Source of the DNA: Pseudomonadota bacterium
Lineage (GTDB): Bacteria; Pseudomonadota; Alphaproteobacteria; Sphingomonadales; Sphingomonadaceae
DNA: 64,000 nt
NCBI GenBank assembly: GCA_023418595.1
Contig: JAEZZI010000002.1
Coordinates: forward strand, 54,545 to 118,544
Direction: 5' to 3'
A program made the position numbers and the translations under genes. This document shows positions 44,695 through 52,168 of the stretch, in pieces; within the stretch, counting starts at the first letter, position 1; each line of letters opens with the position of its first letter. Under the pieces are notes generated by a model. It made no database searches. It was not told the origin of the DNA and was given only the letters and a program-made list of their open reading frames with translations.

Positions 44695-45150
44695 ATGGAT
44701 CGCACCGCACCCGAACTGCATCGCCGCCTGATCGACCAGCTCTATGTCGAATCGATGCTGCTCGCCGACGACGCACGCGGTTATTTCGATCTCGACGGCA
44801 GCGACGAGCGCGTGGCGCTTGATCCCTTGCAGCGCGTGCTGTTCGCCTGCGAATCGCTCAAAGTCACGACGCGATTGATGCACGTCGTCGCCTGGCTGCT
44901 CACCCAGCGCGCGGTCGATGCCGGCGAGCTTCGCCCGCGCGAGGCGCTCGATCCGTCGCGGCGGCTGGGCGAGCAGCCGGTCAGCGACATGGCTGCGGTC
45001 GCGAAACTGCCCGATGCGGCGCGCGCACTGATTCAGGCGAGCATTGACCTTCACCGGCGCGTGGCGCTGATCGACGATGCCAATGCCGAGGCGCGACCCC
45101 GCGCCAATCCGGTGGCGTCGCTGCAAGCCAGGCTCGCCTACGCGTTCTAG
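44695..45150 (+). CDS. DUF1465 family protein
   Basis: The 151-residue all-helical cytoplasmic protein matches DUF1465, a family I know only from alphaproteobacteria. Conserved stretches are LIDQLYVESMLLADDARGYFD, LDPLQRVLFACESLKVTTRLMHVVAWLLTQRAV and SRRLGEQPVSD. Function unknown to me. It follows a DUF465 gene on the same strand, with a 94-base gap likely carrying its own promoter. Confidence 0.88.
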   Translation: MDRTAPELHRRLIDQLYVESMLLADDARGYFDLDGSDERVALDPLQRVLFACESLKVTTRLMHVVAWLLTQRAVDAGELRPREALDPSRRLGEQPVSDMAAVAKLPDAARALIQASIDLHRRVALIDDANAEARPRANPVASLQARLAYAF

Positions 45151-45231
45151 TGGCTTGTCACGGTTCTGTTTGTCCTGCGGCGGTCTAGGCAAGGCCTGCG
45201 GGGTTGAGGTCAGATCGACCGGGTTATCCAA

Positions 45232-45260
45232 CCGTCATTCCCGCGTAGGCGGGAATGACG
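45232..45260. repeat. Family C-like repeat, single palindrome
   Basis: ATTCCCGCGTAGGCGGGAAT with GTC/GAC edges forms a single hairpin between convergent DUF1465 and nitronate monooxygenase genes. It differs from the CCCCGG copies in the stem sequence but keeps the GTCA...TGAC ends. Confidence 0.75.
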
Positions 45261-45287
45261 ATGATGGGGGTCGCAGCCAGCGCTGCT

Positions 45288-46247
45288 TCAACCCAGCAAT
45301 CGCGCCCGTGCCGCGGCATATTCCGCGCCAAGTCGCGCGATCAGTTCGGCGGCAGGCTCGACCTTGGACACCGCGCCGATGCCCTGGCCCGAACCCCAGA
45401 TGTCCTTCCACGCCTTTGCCTTCGAATTGCCGCCCGATCCGAAATTCATCTTGGACGGATCACTTTCGGGAAGCGCATCGGGATCGAGACCGGCCGCCTC
45501 GATCGACGAGCGCAGATAATTGCCGTGAACCCCGGTGAAGAGATTGGTGTAGACGATGTCCGATGCTCGGCCCTCGACGATTCCGGCCTTGTAGCGTTGG
45601 TCGGCATTGCCCTCGACCGTCGCGATGAACGGCGATCCGATATAGGCGAGGTCCGCGCCCGCCGCCTGTGCCGCCAGCACCGCGCCGCCATTGGCGATCG
45701 CGCCCGACAGCGCGACGGGACCGTCGAACCATTGCCGCACTTCCTGGGTAAAGGCGAAGGGATTGAGCTTGCCCGCATGGCCGCCTGCGCCCGCGCATAC
45801 CAGGATCAGGCCGTCGGCGCCTTTTTCGATCGCCTTGTGCGCGTAACGATCGTCGATCACGTCGTGCAGCGTGATCCCGCCCCATGCATGGACCGCGGTG
45901 TTCAGTTCCTCGCGCGCGCCGAGCGAGGTGATGGTGATCGGCACCTGCCATTTGGCGCAAGTGTGAAGGTCCGCCTCCAGCCGCTCGTTCGATTTATGGA
46001 CGATCTGGTTGACCGCATAGGGTGCTGCGGGCGTGTCGGGATTGTCCCGGTTCCAGGCCGACAGTTCCTCGGTAATCTGGTGCAGCCATTCGTCGAGCTG
46101 GCTCTGCGGCCGCGCGTTCAGCGCCGGAAACGATCCCACGATCCCCGCCTTGCACTGGGCGATGACCAGTTCCGGACACGAGATGATGAACAGCGGCGAG
46201 CCGATGACCGGAAGCCGCAAACGATCGAAGAGAGGGGGAAGCGCCAT
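45288..46247 (-). CDS. Nitronate monooxygenase family flavoprotein
   Basis: The 319-residue FMN-dependent TIM barrel of the NMO/2-nitropropane dioxygenase family has conserved segments LRLPVIGSPLFIISCPELVIAQCKAGIVGSFPALNAR, GADGLILVCAGAGGHAGKLNP and the flavin phosphate-binding GAIANGGAVLAAQAAGADLAYIGSPFIAT. It oxidises alkyl nitronates to carbonyl compounds and nitrite. The start is placed at MALPPLFDR (46247). Confidence 0.92.
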   Translation of the reverse strand: MALPPLFDRLRLPVIGSPLFIISCPELVIAQCKAGIVGSFPALNARPQSQLDEWLHQITEELSAWNRDNPDTPAAPYAVNQIVHKSNERLEADLHTCAKWQVPITITSLGAREELNTAVHAWGGITLHDVIDDRYAHKAIEKGADGLILVCAGAGGHAGKLNPFAFTQEVRQWFDGPVALSGAIANGGAVLAAQAAGADLAYIGSPFIATVEGNADQRYKAGIVEGRASDIVYTNLFTGVHGNYLRSSIEAAGLDPDALPESDPSKMNFGSGGNSKAKAWKDIWGSGQGIGAVSKVEPAAELIARLGAEYAAARARLLG

Positions 46248-46323
46248 GTGAGTTTCATAGCGCAACCGAAATGGAGGGCAAGGGGGGGGTGACGGCGGAA
46301 GCCGACCCCATTGCGGGCTGCTG

Positions 46324-46620
46324 CTACGTCGAATGCCGACGTAAAGCGCTGATCACTTTCGTGGGAGCCAGCACCACCAAACTGCCAATGCAGAAGCCGA
46401 GCGTCGATAGTAGCACATACTCTGTGAAAATCTGTTTCCACCCCGGGTAATACCAAGGTTCAAAGACGGCGGCGTTCATCACCAATGCCGCCAGAAGCGC
46501 GATCAAAATGCTTCGAGGTTCGCCATATCGCTTCATCACCAAAGCTATGGTCAAAGCAACCGCTGCGAATACGGCAGCGACCGGGGCAATAGCTAAACTG
46601 GTGAAGTCCACGCGTTTCAA
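46324..46620 (-). CDS. Small three-helix membrane protein, AT-richer
   Basis: The 98-residue hypothetical protein has three likely transmembrane helices (SLAIAPVAAVFAAVALTIALV, ILIALLAALVMNAAVF, YVLLSTLGFCIGSLVVLAP) and a basic C terminus. No family is recognised. Composition is lower in GC than the neighbourhood (I count 91 of 180 bases, 51%, over 46381-46560), suggesting acquisition. A 14-base sequence just past its stop codon also occurs next to the other AT-rich orphan at 4133-4576. Confidence 0.55.
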   Translation of the reverse strand: MKRVDFTSLAIAPVAAVFAAVALTIALVMKRYGEPRSILIALLAALVMNAAVFEPWYYPGWKQIFTEYVLLSTLGFCIGSLVVLAPTKVISALRRHST

Positions 46621-46674
46621 CCTCCCTCATCCAGTCTACGTGCCTGGATGGCCGCCTTCCACCCAAATCCCTTC

Positions 46675-47202
46675 TTAGCGATCCACCCGCTTCAGCCCGC
46701 TCGCGAACCGCTTGGCGCGCTCGACATAATGCGCGGCCGACCATTTGAGGCCCGCCTTGGCCGCATCGTCGAGCTGCCGGATGGCGCGCGCGGGGCTGCC
46801 GACGATCAGCGATCCGGGCGGGAATGTCTTGCCCTCCGTCACCAATGCGCCTGCGCCAACCACGCAGTCGTCGCCGATCACCGCCTTGTTCAGCACGATC
46901 GCGCCCATGCCGATCAGCACGCGGTCGCCCAAGGTGCAGCCGTGGAGCACCGCGTGATGGCCGATCGTGCAATCCTCGCCGATGGCGAGCGGTGCGCCGG
47001 GGTCGCTGTGGAGCATCGATCCTTCCTGCACGTTGCTGCGCGCGCCGACGGCAATCGTCGTGTTGTCGCCGCGCGCGACCGCGCCGAACCAGAAGCTCGC
47101 TTCGTCGCCCAGCCGCACGTCGCCGATCAGGGACGCATCGGGCGCGACCCAGGTATCAGAGCCAAGGTGCGGTGCTTTTCCGTCGATTTCGTAGAGCGGC
47201 AT
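46675..47202 (-). CDS. Gamma-class carbonic anhydrase family protein
   Basis: The 175-residue left-handed beta-helix shows hexapeptide repeats throughout. The three zinc His positions appear as GSMLHSDPG, TIGHHAVLHGCTLGDRVLIGMG; these match the YrdA/CaiE gamma-CA group. Whether it has carbonic anhydrase activity is unproven for many members. The MPLYEIDGKAPH start at 47202 is chosen. It is divergent from the SDR fusion gene, with about 110 bases between starts. Confidence 0.92.
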   Translation of the reverse strand: MPLYEIDGKAPHLGSDTWVAPDASLIGDVRLGDEASFWFGAVARGDNTTIAVGARSNVQEGSMLHSDPGAPLAIGEDCTIGHHAVLHGCTLGDRVLIGMGAIVLNKAVIGDDCVVGAGALVTEGKTFPPGSLIVGSPARAIRQLDDAAKAGLKWSAAHYVERAKRFASGLKRVDR

Positions 47203-47315
47203 CGTTTTCTCCCCGTGATCGGCCAGCATAAGCGGCGCCACGGTCGCGTCCAGTATCGGCGGCGGAACGATCCTGCGTTTCAGGCCTTTAGAGACGAGAT
47301 AACAGGGGCCATCAT

Positions 47316-49790
47316 ATGAACGAGACGCGCGGGGTCGTGCTTCTGACCGGAGCGGCGGGCAATCTGGGCCGCTCGATCGCGAAGGGGCTTTCGCGCGATT
47401 ATACCGTCGTCGGGCTGGACCGCGAGGGCGCCGAGATCGACGGGATGACCGTGATCGAGGCGGATTTGACCTCCGCCGATTCGATCCGGTCGGCGCTCGA
47501 CAAGGTCCGCGCCGCGCATGGCGGGAACATCGCCAGCGTCGTCCATCTCGCCGCCTATTTCGATTTCACCGGCGAGGATCACCCGCTCTACGACAAGCTG
47601 AACGTCGAAGGGACGCGCGCCTTGCTGGGCGCGCTACAGGATTTCGAGGTCGGGCAGTTCGTCTATGCGAGCACGATGCTGGTCCACGCGCCGGGCGAAC
47701 CGGGCGAAGTGATCGATGAGGATCAACCGATCGAGCCGGGCTGGGCCTATCCGAAATCCAAGGCGAAGGCGGAGGCCGCGATTGCCGAGGCGCATGGCGA
47801 CATCCCCTATGTGCTGCTGCGGCTCGCCGGCATCTACGACGAAACGACGATGGTACCGACGCTCGCGCAGCAGGTCGCGCGAATTTACGGCCGCGATTTC
47901 GAAAGCCATTTCTATTCAGGGAATACCGATGCGGGGCAGGCGATGCTCCACCGCGACGATATGGTCGATTCGGTCAAACGCACGGTCGATCGCCGCGGCA
48001 CGCTGGAAAGCGGCACGGCGATCCTGATCGGCGAGGAAGAGGCGCTTGGTTACGACGATTTGCAGGACCGGCTGGGCTGCCTGATCCACGGCGAGGCGGA
48101 GTGGGCGACGATCCGCCTGCCCGGGCCGGTCGCGGCGGCGGGCACCTGGGCGCAGGCGAAGCTGGAACCCGTCATCCCCGATGCGATCGACCAGGGCGAG
48201 GAGCCGTTCATCAGGCCGTTCATGACGCGGATGGCGAGCGATCACTACGCGCTCGACATTTCGCGCGCGCGCGCGCTGCTGGGCTGGGAACCGCGCCACC
48301 GGCTGGGCGATACGCTGCCGAAGATCGTCGCCAATCTGAAGAACGACCCGCTCGGCTGGTATGAGAAGAACGGCGTGACTCCGCCCGACTGGATGACCGA
48401 GGCGGACGAGGCCGGGTTCGATCCGCATGACCTGTATGAAACAGACGCGAAACGACGGCAGCGCGAGCATGGGCGCTTCCGCTGGGCGCATGCGGTCAAC
48501 ATCGCGCTCGGGCTGTGGGTGCTGACCCAGCCGAGCATCGTCGATGTGACCGAACCGTGGCTGATCGGCGCCGAAATGCTGATCGGTGCGGGAATCGTGC
48601 TGTTCGCGACCATCTCGCTGTCGTGGCGCGCGGTGTGGGCGCGCTATGCGACCGCGGGGCTGGGCATCCTGTTGATGTTCGCGCCATTCGCGCTGTGGAG
48701 CGACAATGCCGCGGCCTATACGTCCGATACGTTGGTCGGGATGCTGGTGTTCGGGCTGGCGCTGGCGAGTTTCCCAGAGCCCGGCCCGTCGCCGCTTGCC
48801 GCCAATGCCGGGCCGACCGTGCCGCCGGGCTGGAGCTACAATCCATCGGGCTGGATTCAGCGGATGCCGATCATCGCGCTGGCGCTGCTGGGCCTGATCG
48901 TCTCGCGCTATCTGGGGGCCTATCAATTGGAGCACGTCCCCGGCGTGTGGGAGCCGTTCTTTGCGGGCGATCCCGCCAATCCGCAGAACGGAACCGAGGA
49001 AATCATCACGTCGGCCGTGTCGAAGATGATCCCCGTGCCCGACGCGGCGCTGGGCGCATGGGTTTACGGGATCGAGGTCGTCACCGGCCTGATCGGATCG
49101 GCGCGGCGGTGGCGGACGATGCCGTGGCTGGTGATCGCCTTCGGCATCCTGATCGTGCCGCTCGGCATCGTCTCCATCTTCTTCATCATCATCCAGCCGA
49201 TCGCGATCGGCACATGGAGCACGCTGACGCTGATCGCGGCATCGGCGATGCTGATCCAGATTCCCTATTCGATCGACGAATTGCTGGCGTCGATCCAGTT
49301 CGTGCGGCGGCGGCACAAGGCGGGCAAGAACTGGATGCGCGTGCTGTTCGTCGGCGATACCGATGAAAAATCGGCTGGCGACAAGGATGCGGTGGACGAA
49401 TTCGACCGGCCGACCGGCGAAATGGTCAAGGACTTTTTCGTCGGCGGCGTATCGCTTCCCTGGAATCTGGTGCTGGTGATCCCGATCGGCGTTGCGCTGA
49501 TGCTCAGCCGGGTCACCTTCGGGACCGATGGGATGCTGGCGCATTCGGATCATGTCATCGGCGCGCTGATCCTGACCACGCTGTCGGTCGCTGCCGCTGA
49601 AGTGACGCGCGCCGTCCGCTATCTGCTCGTGCCACTGGCGTTGGGCCTGATTGCCTCACCCTTCCTGTTCGGCGCGCCCACCGGGGCGACGCTGTTCAAC
49701 GTCGTCGCAGGCATCGCAGTGGTCGTGCTGTCGCGAAATCGCGGGCCGATCCACGAACGCTATGGGAATTGGGACAAGCGGATCCTATGA
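47316..49790 (+). CDS. SDR domain fused to SPW-like repeats and VKOR-like membrane domain
   Basis: The 824-residue fusion begins with an extended SDR domain (~1-340): nucleotide motif LTGAAGNLGRSIAKGL, active-site YxxxK as Y145-K149 (WAYPKSKAK). After a charged linker, two SPW-type repeats follow (NIALGLWVLTQPSIVD and GILLMFAPFALWSDNAAAY, ~390-480). Then a four-helix region (~510-660) resembles the membrane domain of VKOR-like proteins, including the GTW-STLTL-IAA helix, where I remember WCTLC in relatives; here S635/T638 replace the CxxC and the membrane half contains no Cys at all. Four more helices end the protein. It precedes ctaG and the oxidase genes by 19 bases, suggesting cotranscription. 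Function unknown; VKOR-type redox activity is unlikely. Confidence 0.78.
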   Translation: MNETRGVVLLTGAAGNLGRSIAKGLSRDYTVVGLDREGAEIDGMTVIEADLTSADSIRSALDKVRAAHGGNIASVVHLAAYFDFTGEDHPLYDKLNVEGTRALLGALQDFEVGQFVYASTMLVHAPGEPGEVIDEDQPIEPGWAYPKSKAKAEAAIAEAHGDIPYVLLRLAGIYDETTMVPTLAQQVARIYGRDFESHFYSGNTDAGQAMLHRDDMVDSVKRTVDRRGTLESGTAILIGEEEALGYDDLQDRLGCLIHGEAEWATIRLPGPVAAAGTWAQAKLEPVIPDAIDQGEEPFIRPFMTRMASDHYALDISRARALLGWEPRHRLGDTLPKIVANLKNDPLGWYEKNGVTPPDWMTEADEAGFDPHDLYETDAKRRQREHGRFRWAHAVNIALGLWVLTQPSIVDVTEPWLIGAEMLIGAGIVLFATISLSWRAVWARYATAGLGILLMFAPFALWSDNAAAYTSDTLVGMLVFGLALASFPEPGPSPLAANAGPTVPPGWSYNPSGWIQRMPIIALALLGLIVSRYLGAYQLEHVPGVWEPFFAGDPANPQNGTEEIITSAVSKMIPVPDAALGAWVYGIEVVTGLIGSARRWRTMPWLVIAFGILIVPLGIVSIFFIIIQPIAIGTWSTLTLIAASAMLIQIPYSIDELLASIQFVRRRHKAGKNWMRVLFVGDTDEKSAGDKDAVDEFDRPTGEMVKDFFVGGVSLPWNLVLVIPIGVALMLSRVTFGTDGMLAHSDHVIGALILTTLSVAAAEVTRAVRYLLVPLALGLIASPFLFGAPTGATLFNVVAGIAVVVLSRNRGPIHERYGNWDKRIL

Positions 49791-49809
49791 CGGGGGGCAA
49801 GGGGACGCC

Positions 49810-50526
49810 GTGATCGATCTGAGCGACATTGCCTATTGCGGATCGGCGCCGGTGCCGGGCGAAATCTGGAGCGCGTGGAACAGCGACCCGGCGCTGATCG
49901 GCGCGCTCTGCATTGCGGCCGTCGTCGCGTGGACGCGGGCCGGGGCGGAGCGCGGCAAGCTGCTGGCGGCAATCGGGGCTCTGGCGGTCGCATTCGTATC
50001 GCCGTTTTGCGCGATGACCAGTGCCTTGTTCTCCGCGCGGGCGGCGCATCATCTGGTGGTGATTGCGGTGGCGGCGCCGATGATTGCCAGCGCAATGTCG
50101 GATCGTTTGCGTGTCGGGCTGGCCGCCACCTTTATTGCCGCGACGCTGACGCTGTGGGCGTGGCATGTCCCCGCATTCTACACCGCCGCGCTCACCGAAA
50201 CCTGGCTCTATTGGCTGATGCAGTTGACGCTTCTCGGCACGGCCACGCTGTTATGGCGTGCCTTGTTCAGCGCACCCGCGCCGCAAGCGCTGATCGCGAT
50301 TGCCGCGACGATCGGCCAGATGGGGCTGCTCGGGGCACTGCTGACCTTTGCGCCGGAACCGCTGTATCTCCACCATATGGTCGCGCCCGTCGCATGGGGA
50401 CTGACGCCGCTTGGCGATCAGCAGCTCGCGGGCCTCATCATGTGGGTGCCGGGCAATATCCCCTATGCGATCCTCGGCTGGCTGATCGCGCGGCGGATGT
50501 GGCGGATGCAGGAGGCGGCGGCGTGA
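49810..50526 (+). CDS. ctaG: Cytochrome c oxidase assembly protein, caa3 CtaG type
   Basis: The 238-residue protein has six or seven transmembrane helices and fits the caa3_CtaG (PF09678) family: RAAHHLVVIAVAAPM, LTLWAWHVPAFYTAALTETWLYWLMQ, and LYLHHMVAPVAWGLTPLGDQQLAGLIMWVPGNIPY. These proteins help mature the copper centres of aa3/caa3 oxidases. GTG 49810, preceded by GGGGGCAAGGGGA, is the start. It is followed by the CopD-like gene with a GTGA overlap, inside an oxidase operon. Confidence 0.87.
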   Translation: MIDLSDIAYCGSAPVPGEIWSAWNSDPALIGALCIAAVVAWTRAGAERGKLLAAIGALAVAFVSPFCAMTSALFSARAAHHLVVIAVAAPMIASAMSDRLRVGLAATFIAATLTLWAWHVPAFYTAALTETWLYWLMQLTLLGTATLLWRALFSAPAPQALIAIAATIGQMGLLGALLTFAPEPLYLHHMVAPVAWGLTPLGDQQLAGLIMWVPGNIPYAILGWLIARRMWRMQEAAA

Positions 50527-51023
50527 GTCTTGCCACCGCGCTGTTCAAGTTCCTGCACATCGCGGCGCTGCTGGTGTGGTGCGCGGGGCTGATCGCGCTG
50601 CCGATCATGCTGGCGCAACACCGGCATGGCGACAATCAGGACCGGTATGCGCGCATCCGCAAGTTCACCCATTACAGTTATACGCATCTGGTGACGCCCG
50701 CTGCGGTGATCGCGGTGGGGGCGGGGATCGCGCTGATCTTTCTGCGATCGACCTTCGTGCCGTGGTTCTTTGCCAAGATGGCGTTCGTCGGCGCGCTGGT
50801 CGTGCTCCACGCGCTGACCGGCAATGTCGTCGTCAAGATGGGCGAGGAAAAGGGCGACGTGATCGCTCCGCGCCCGTTCCTTCCCGTCGCGCTGATGATT
50901 GCGGTGATGGTCGCGGTCCTGGCGCTGGTGCTCGCCAAGCCCGTTATCTCTCCCGGCAGCGCGCCCGAATGGCTTCAGTCGCCTCGCAACGAATCGCTCT
51001 TGGTCGATGAGGTGCCGACTTGA
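50523..51023 (+). CDS. CopD-like four-helix membrane protein
   Basis: The 166-residue protein has four transmembrane helices: ALFKFLHIAALLVWCAGLIALPIML, VTPAAVIAVGAGIALIFLR, FAKMAFVGALVVLHALTGNVVV and LPVALMIAVMVAVLALVLAKP. His residues in KFLHIAAL and VVLHALTG resemble the CopD/HemJ layout, which can bind heme or copper. Its GTG overlaps the ctaG stop. A role in copper or heme supply to the oxidase is inferred from position. Its last 49 bases overlap the convergent DUF2231 gene. Confidence 0.75.
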   Translation: MSLATALFKFLHIAALLVWCAGLIALPIMLAQHRHGDNQDRYARIRKFTHYSYTHLVTPAAVIAVGAGIALIFLRSTFVPWFFAKMAFVGALVVLHALTGNVVVKMGEEKGDVIAPRPFLPVALMIAVMVAVLALVLAKPVISPGSAPEWLQSPRNESLLVDEVPT

Positions 51024-51505
51024 TAGTCGAACACCAGCTTGCCGCCATGCCATCCGGCAAAACCGGTGAACCCGGCGGCAAAGACGGACAGCATGATGCC
51101 GTAGGGCAGCAGCGTCTGTTCGTAGCCATACAGACGGAAGCCCCAGTTCGCGCCGAGGATCGCGAGCAGCGTCATGGCGATGATGAAATGCGTCCAACTG
51201 GCCGCGCGTGCGCGGATGCCGGGGACCATCAGCAGTTCGACCGTGCCCGACAGGCCTGCAAGCAGTCCCATCAGGAACGCCATGCCGGCCGCCCAGAGTG
51301 CGGCGCGCGCCCAGAAGATGTCGCCGGTCCACCAGTAGAACAGGTCCGCGCCCAGCGTGCACATGGTCAGCGCGACGGGAAACGAAACCAGCATCGCATG
51401 AATGGGATGCCCGGCGACCGCGATCTTCGATTCGGCGCGATCAAACTGGGGATCGGCGCTGATCGGGTCGATCAGTTGCGCTTCTTTCTTCAATCCTTCG
51501 GACAT
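50975..51505 (-). CDS. DUF2231 membrane protein
   Basis: The 176-residue protein has four transmembrane helices, with HPIHAMLVSFPVALTMCTLGADLFYW and WTHFIIAMTLLAILGANWGFRLYGYE as in DUF2231. The conserved HPxH and other His suggest possible heme or metal binding. It is the only minus-strand gene inside the oxidase cluster, sitting between the CopD-like gene (convergent, 49-base overlap) and coxB (divergent; its 5' end overlaps the proposed coxB start). Confidence 0.86.
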   Translation of the reverse strand: MSEGLKKEAQLIDPISADPQFDRAESKIAVAGHPIHAMLVSFPVALTMCTLGADLFYWWTGDIFWARAALWAAGMAFLMGLLAGLSGTVELLMVPGIRARAASWTHFIIAMTLLAILGANWGFRLYGYEQTLLPYGIMLSVFAAGFTGFAGWHGGKLVFDYQVGTSSTKSDSLRGD

Positions 51506-52168
51506 CTCGGCTCCCGGCTTCGTATTGCCCCCTTAACGCCCATCGCGGCATTTCTTTCAACCGGTTGTTCGGGGCCGCTCTCGACGCTCGATACCGCTGG
51601 CCCCGCGGCGGGGACGATTGCGACGCTTTGGTGGGTGATGCTGGGGGGATCGGTTGCGATCCTGGCGCTGGTGCTGGCGCTGCTGACGCTGGCATTCCTG
51701 CGAAAGGGTGCGGCGTCGCCGTCGCAGCGAACCTGGATCGTGTGGCTGGGGCTGGTCTTTCCCGGCGCGGTGCTGGCGGCGTTGCTCGCCTATGGCCTGG
51801 TCGTCGGCGAAAAATTGCTGCCGCGCGCCGGGCCGGAAGTGGTGCAGGTCGCCGCCGAGGCCGAACGCTGGCGCTGGACCTTCACGCAGGAGGCGCCCGA
51901 TGGCACGCGCTTCGTGACCGTCGGCACACTCCACATCCCGGCGGGCCGCCCGGTCGATGTGTCGATCACCACCCGCGACGTGATCCACAGTTTCTGGGTG
52001 CCGCGTCTGGCCGGCAAGCTCGACGCCATCCCCGGTCGCATCAACGTCCTGCGCATCGAAGCGAACGCGCCCGGCGTGTACGAAGCGCAATGCGCCGAAT
52101 ATTGCGGCATCGGCCATTCGGGCCATTATTTCCGCGTGATCGCGCATGACTGGGGGAGCGCGCAATGA
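51476..52168 (+). CDS. coxB: Cytochrome c oxidase subunit II, CuA type (start uncertain)
   Basis: This is the membrane-anchored cupredoxin that receives electrons from cytochrome c. Two helices (WWVMLGGSVAILALVLALLTLAF and WIVWLGLVFPGAVLAALLAYGLVVG) are followed by RWRWTFTQEAP, HSFWVPRLAGKLDAIPGR and CAEYCGIGHSGH. Counting from 51476, the CuA ligands are C206, E208 (carbonyl), C210 and H214, but H217 stands where the last ligand is normally Met. A lipobox-like LSTGCSG in front of helix 1 shows the gene begins before ATG 51638; the only usable codon upstream is TTG 51476, which lies inside the divergent DUF2231 gene. The stop overlaps coxA as ATGA. Confidence 0.82.
   Translation: MRFFLQSFGHLGSRLRIAPLTPIAAFLSTGCSGPLSTLDTAGPAAGTIATLWWVMLGGSVAILALVLALLTLAFLRKGAASPSQRTWIVWLGLVFPGAVLAALLAYGLVVGEKLLPRAGPEVVQVAAEAERWRWTFTQEAPDGTRFVTVGTLHIPAGRPVDVSITTRDVIHSFWVPRLAGKLDAIPGRINVLRIEANAPGVYEAQCAEYCGIGHSGHYFRVIAHDWGSAQ

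Noticed and set aside
47916..49553. 545-codon minus-strand frame opposite the SDR fusion gene
   Set aside because: Arg/Asp/His/Gln-rich shadow; the plus strand carries coherent membrane helices.
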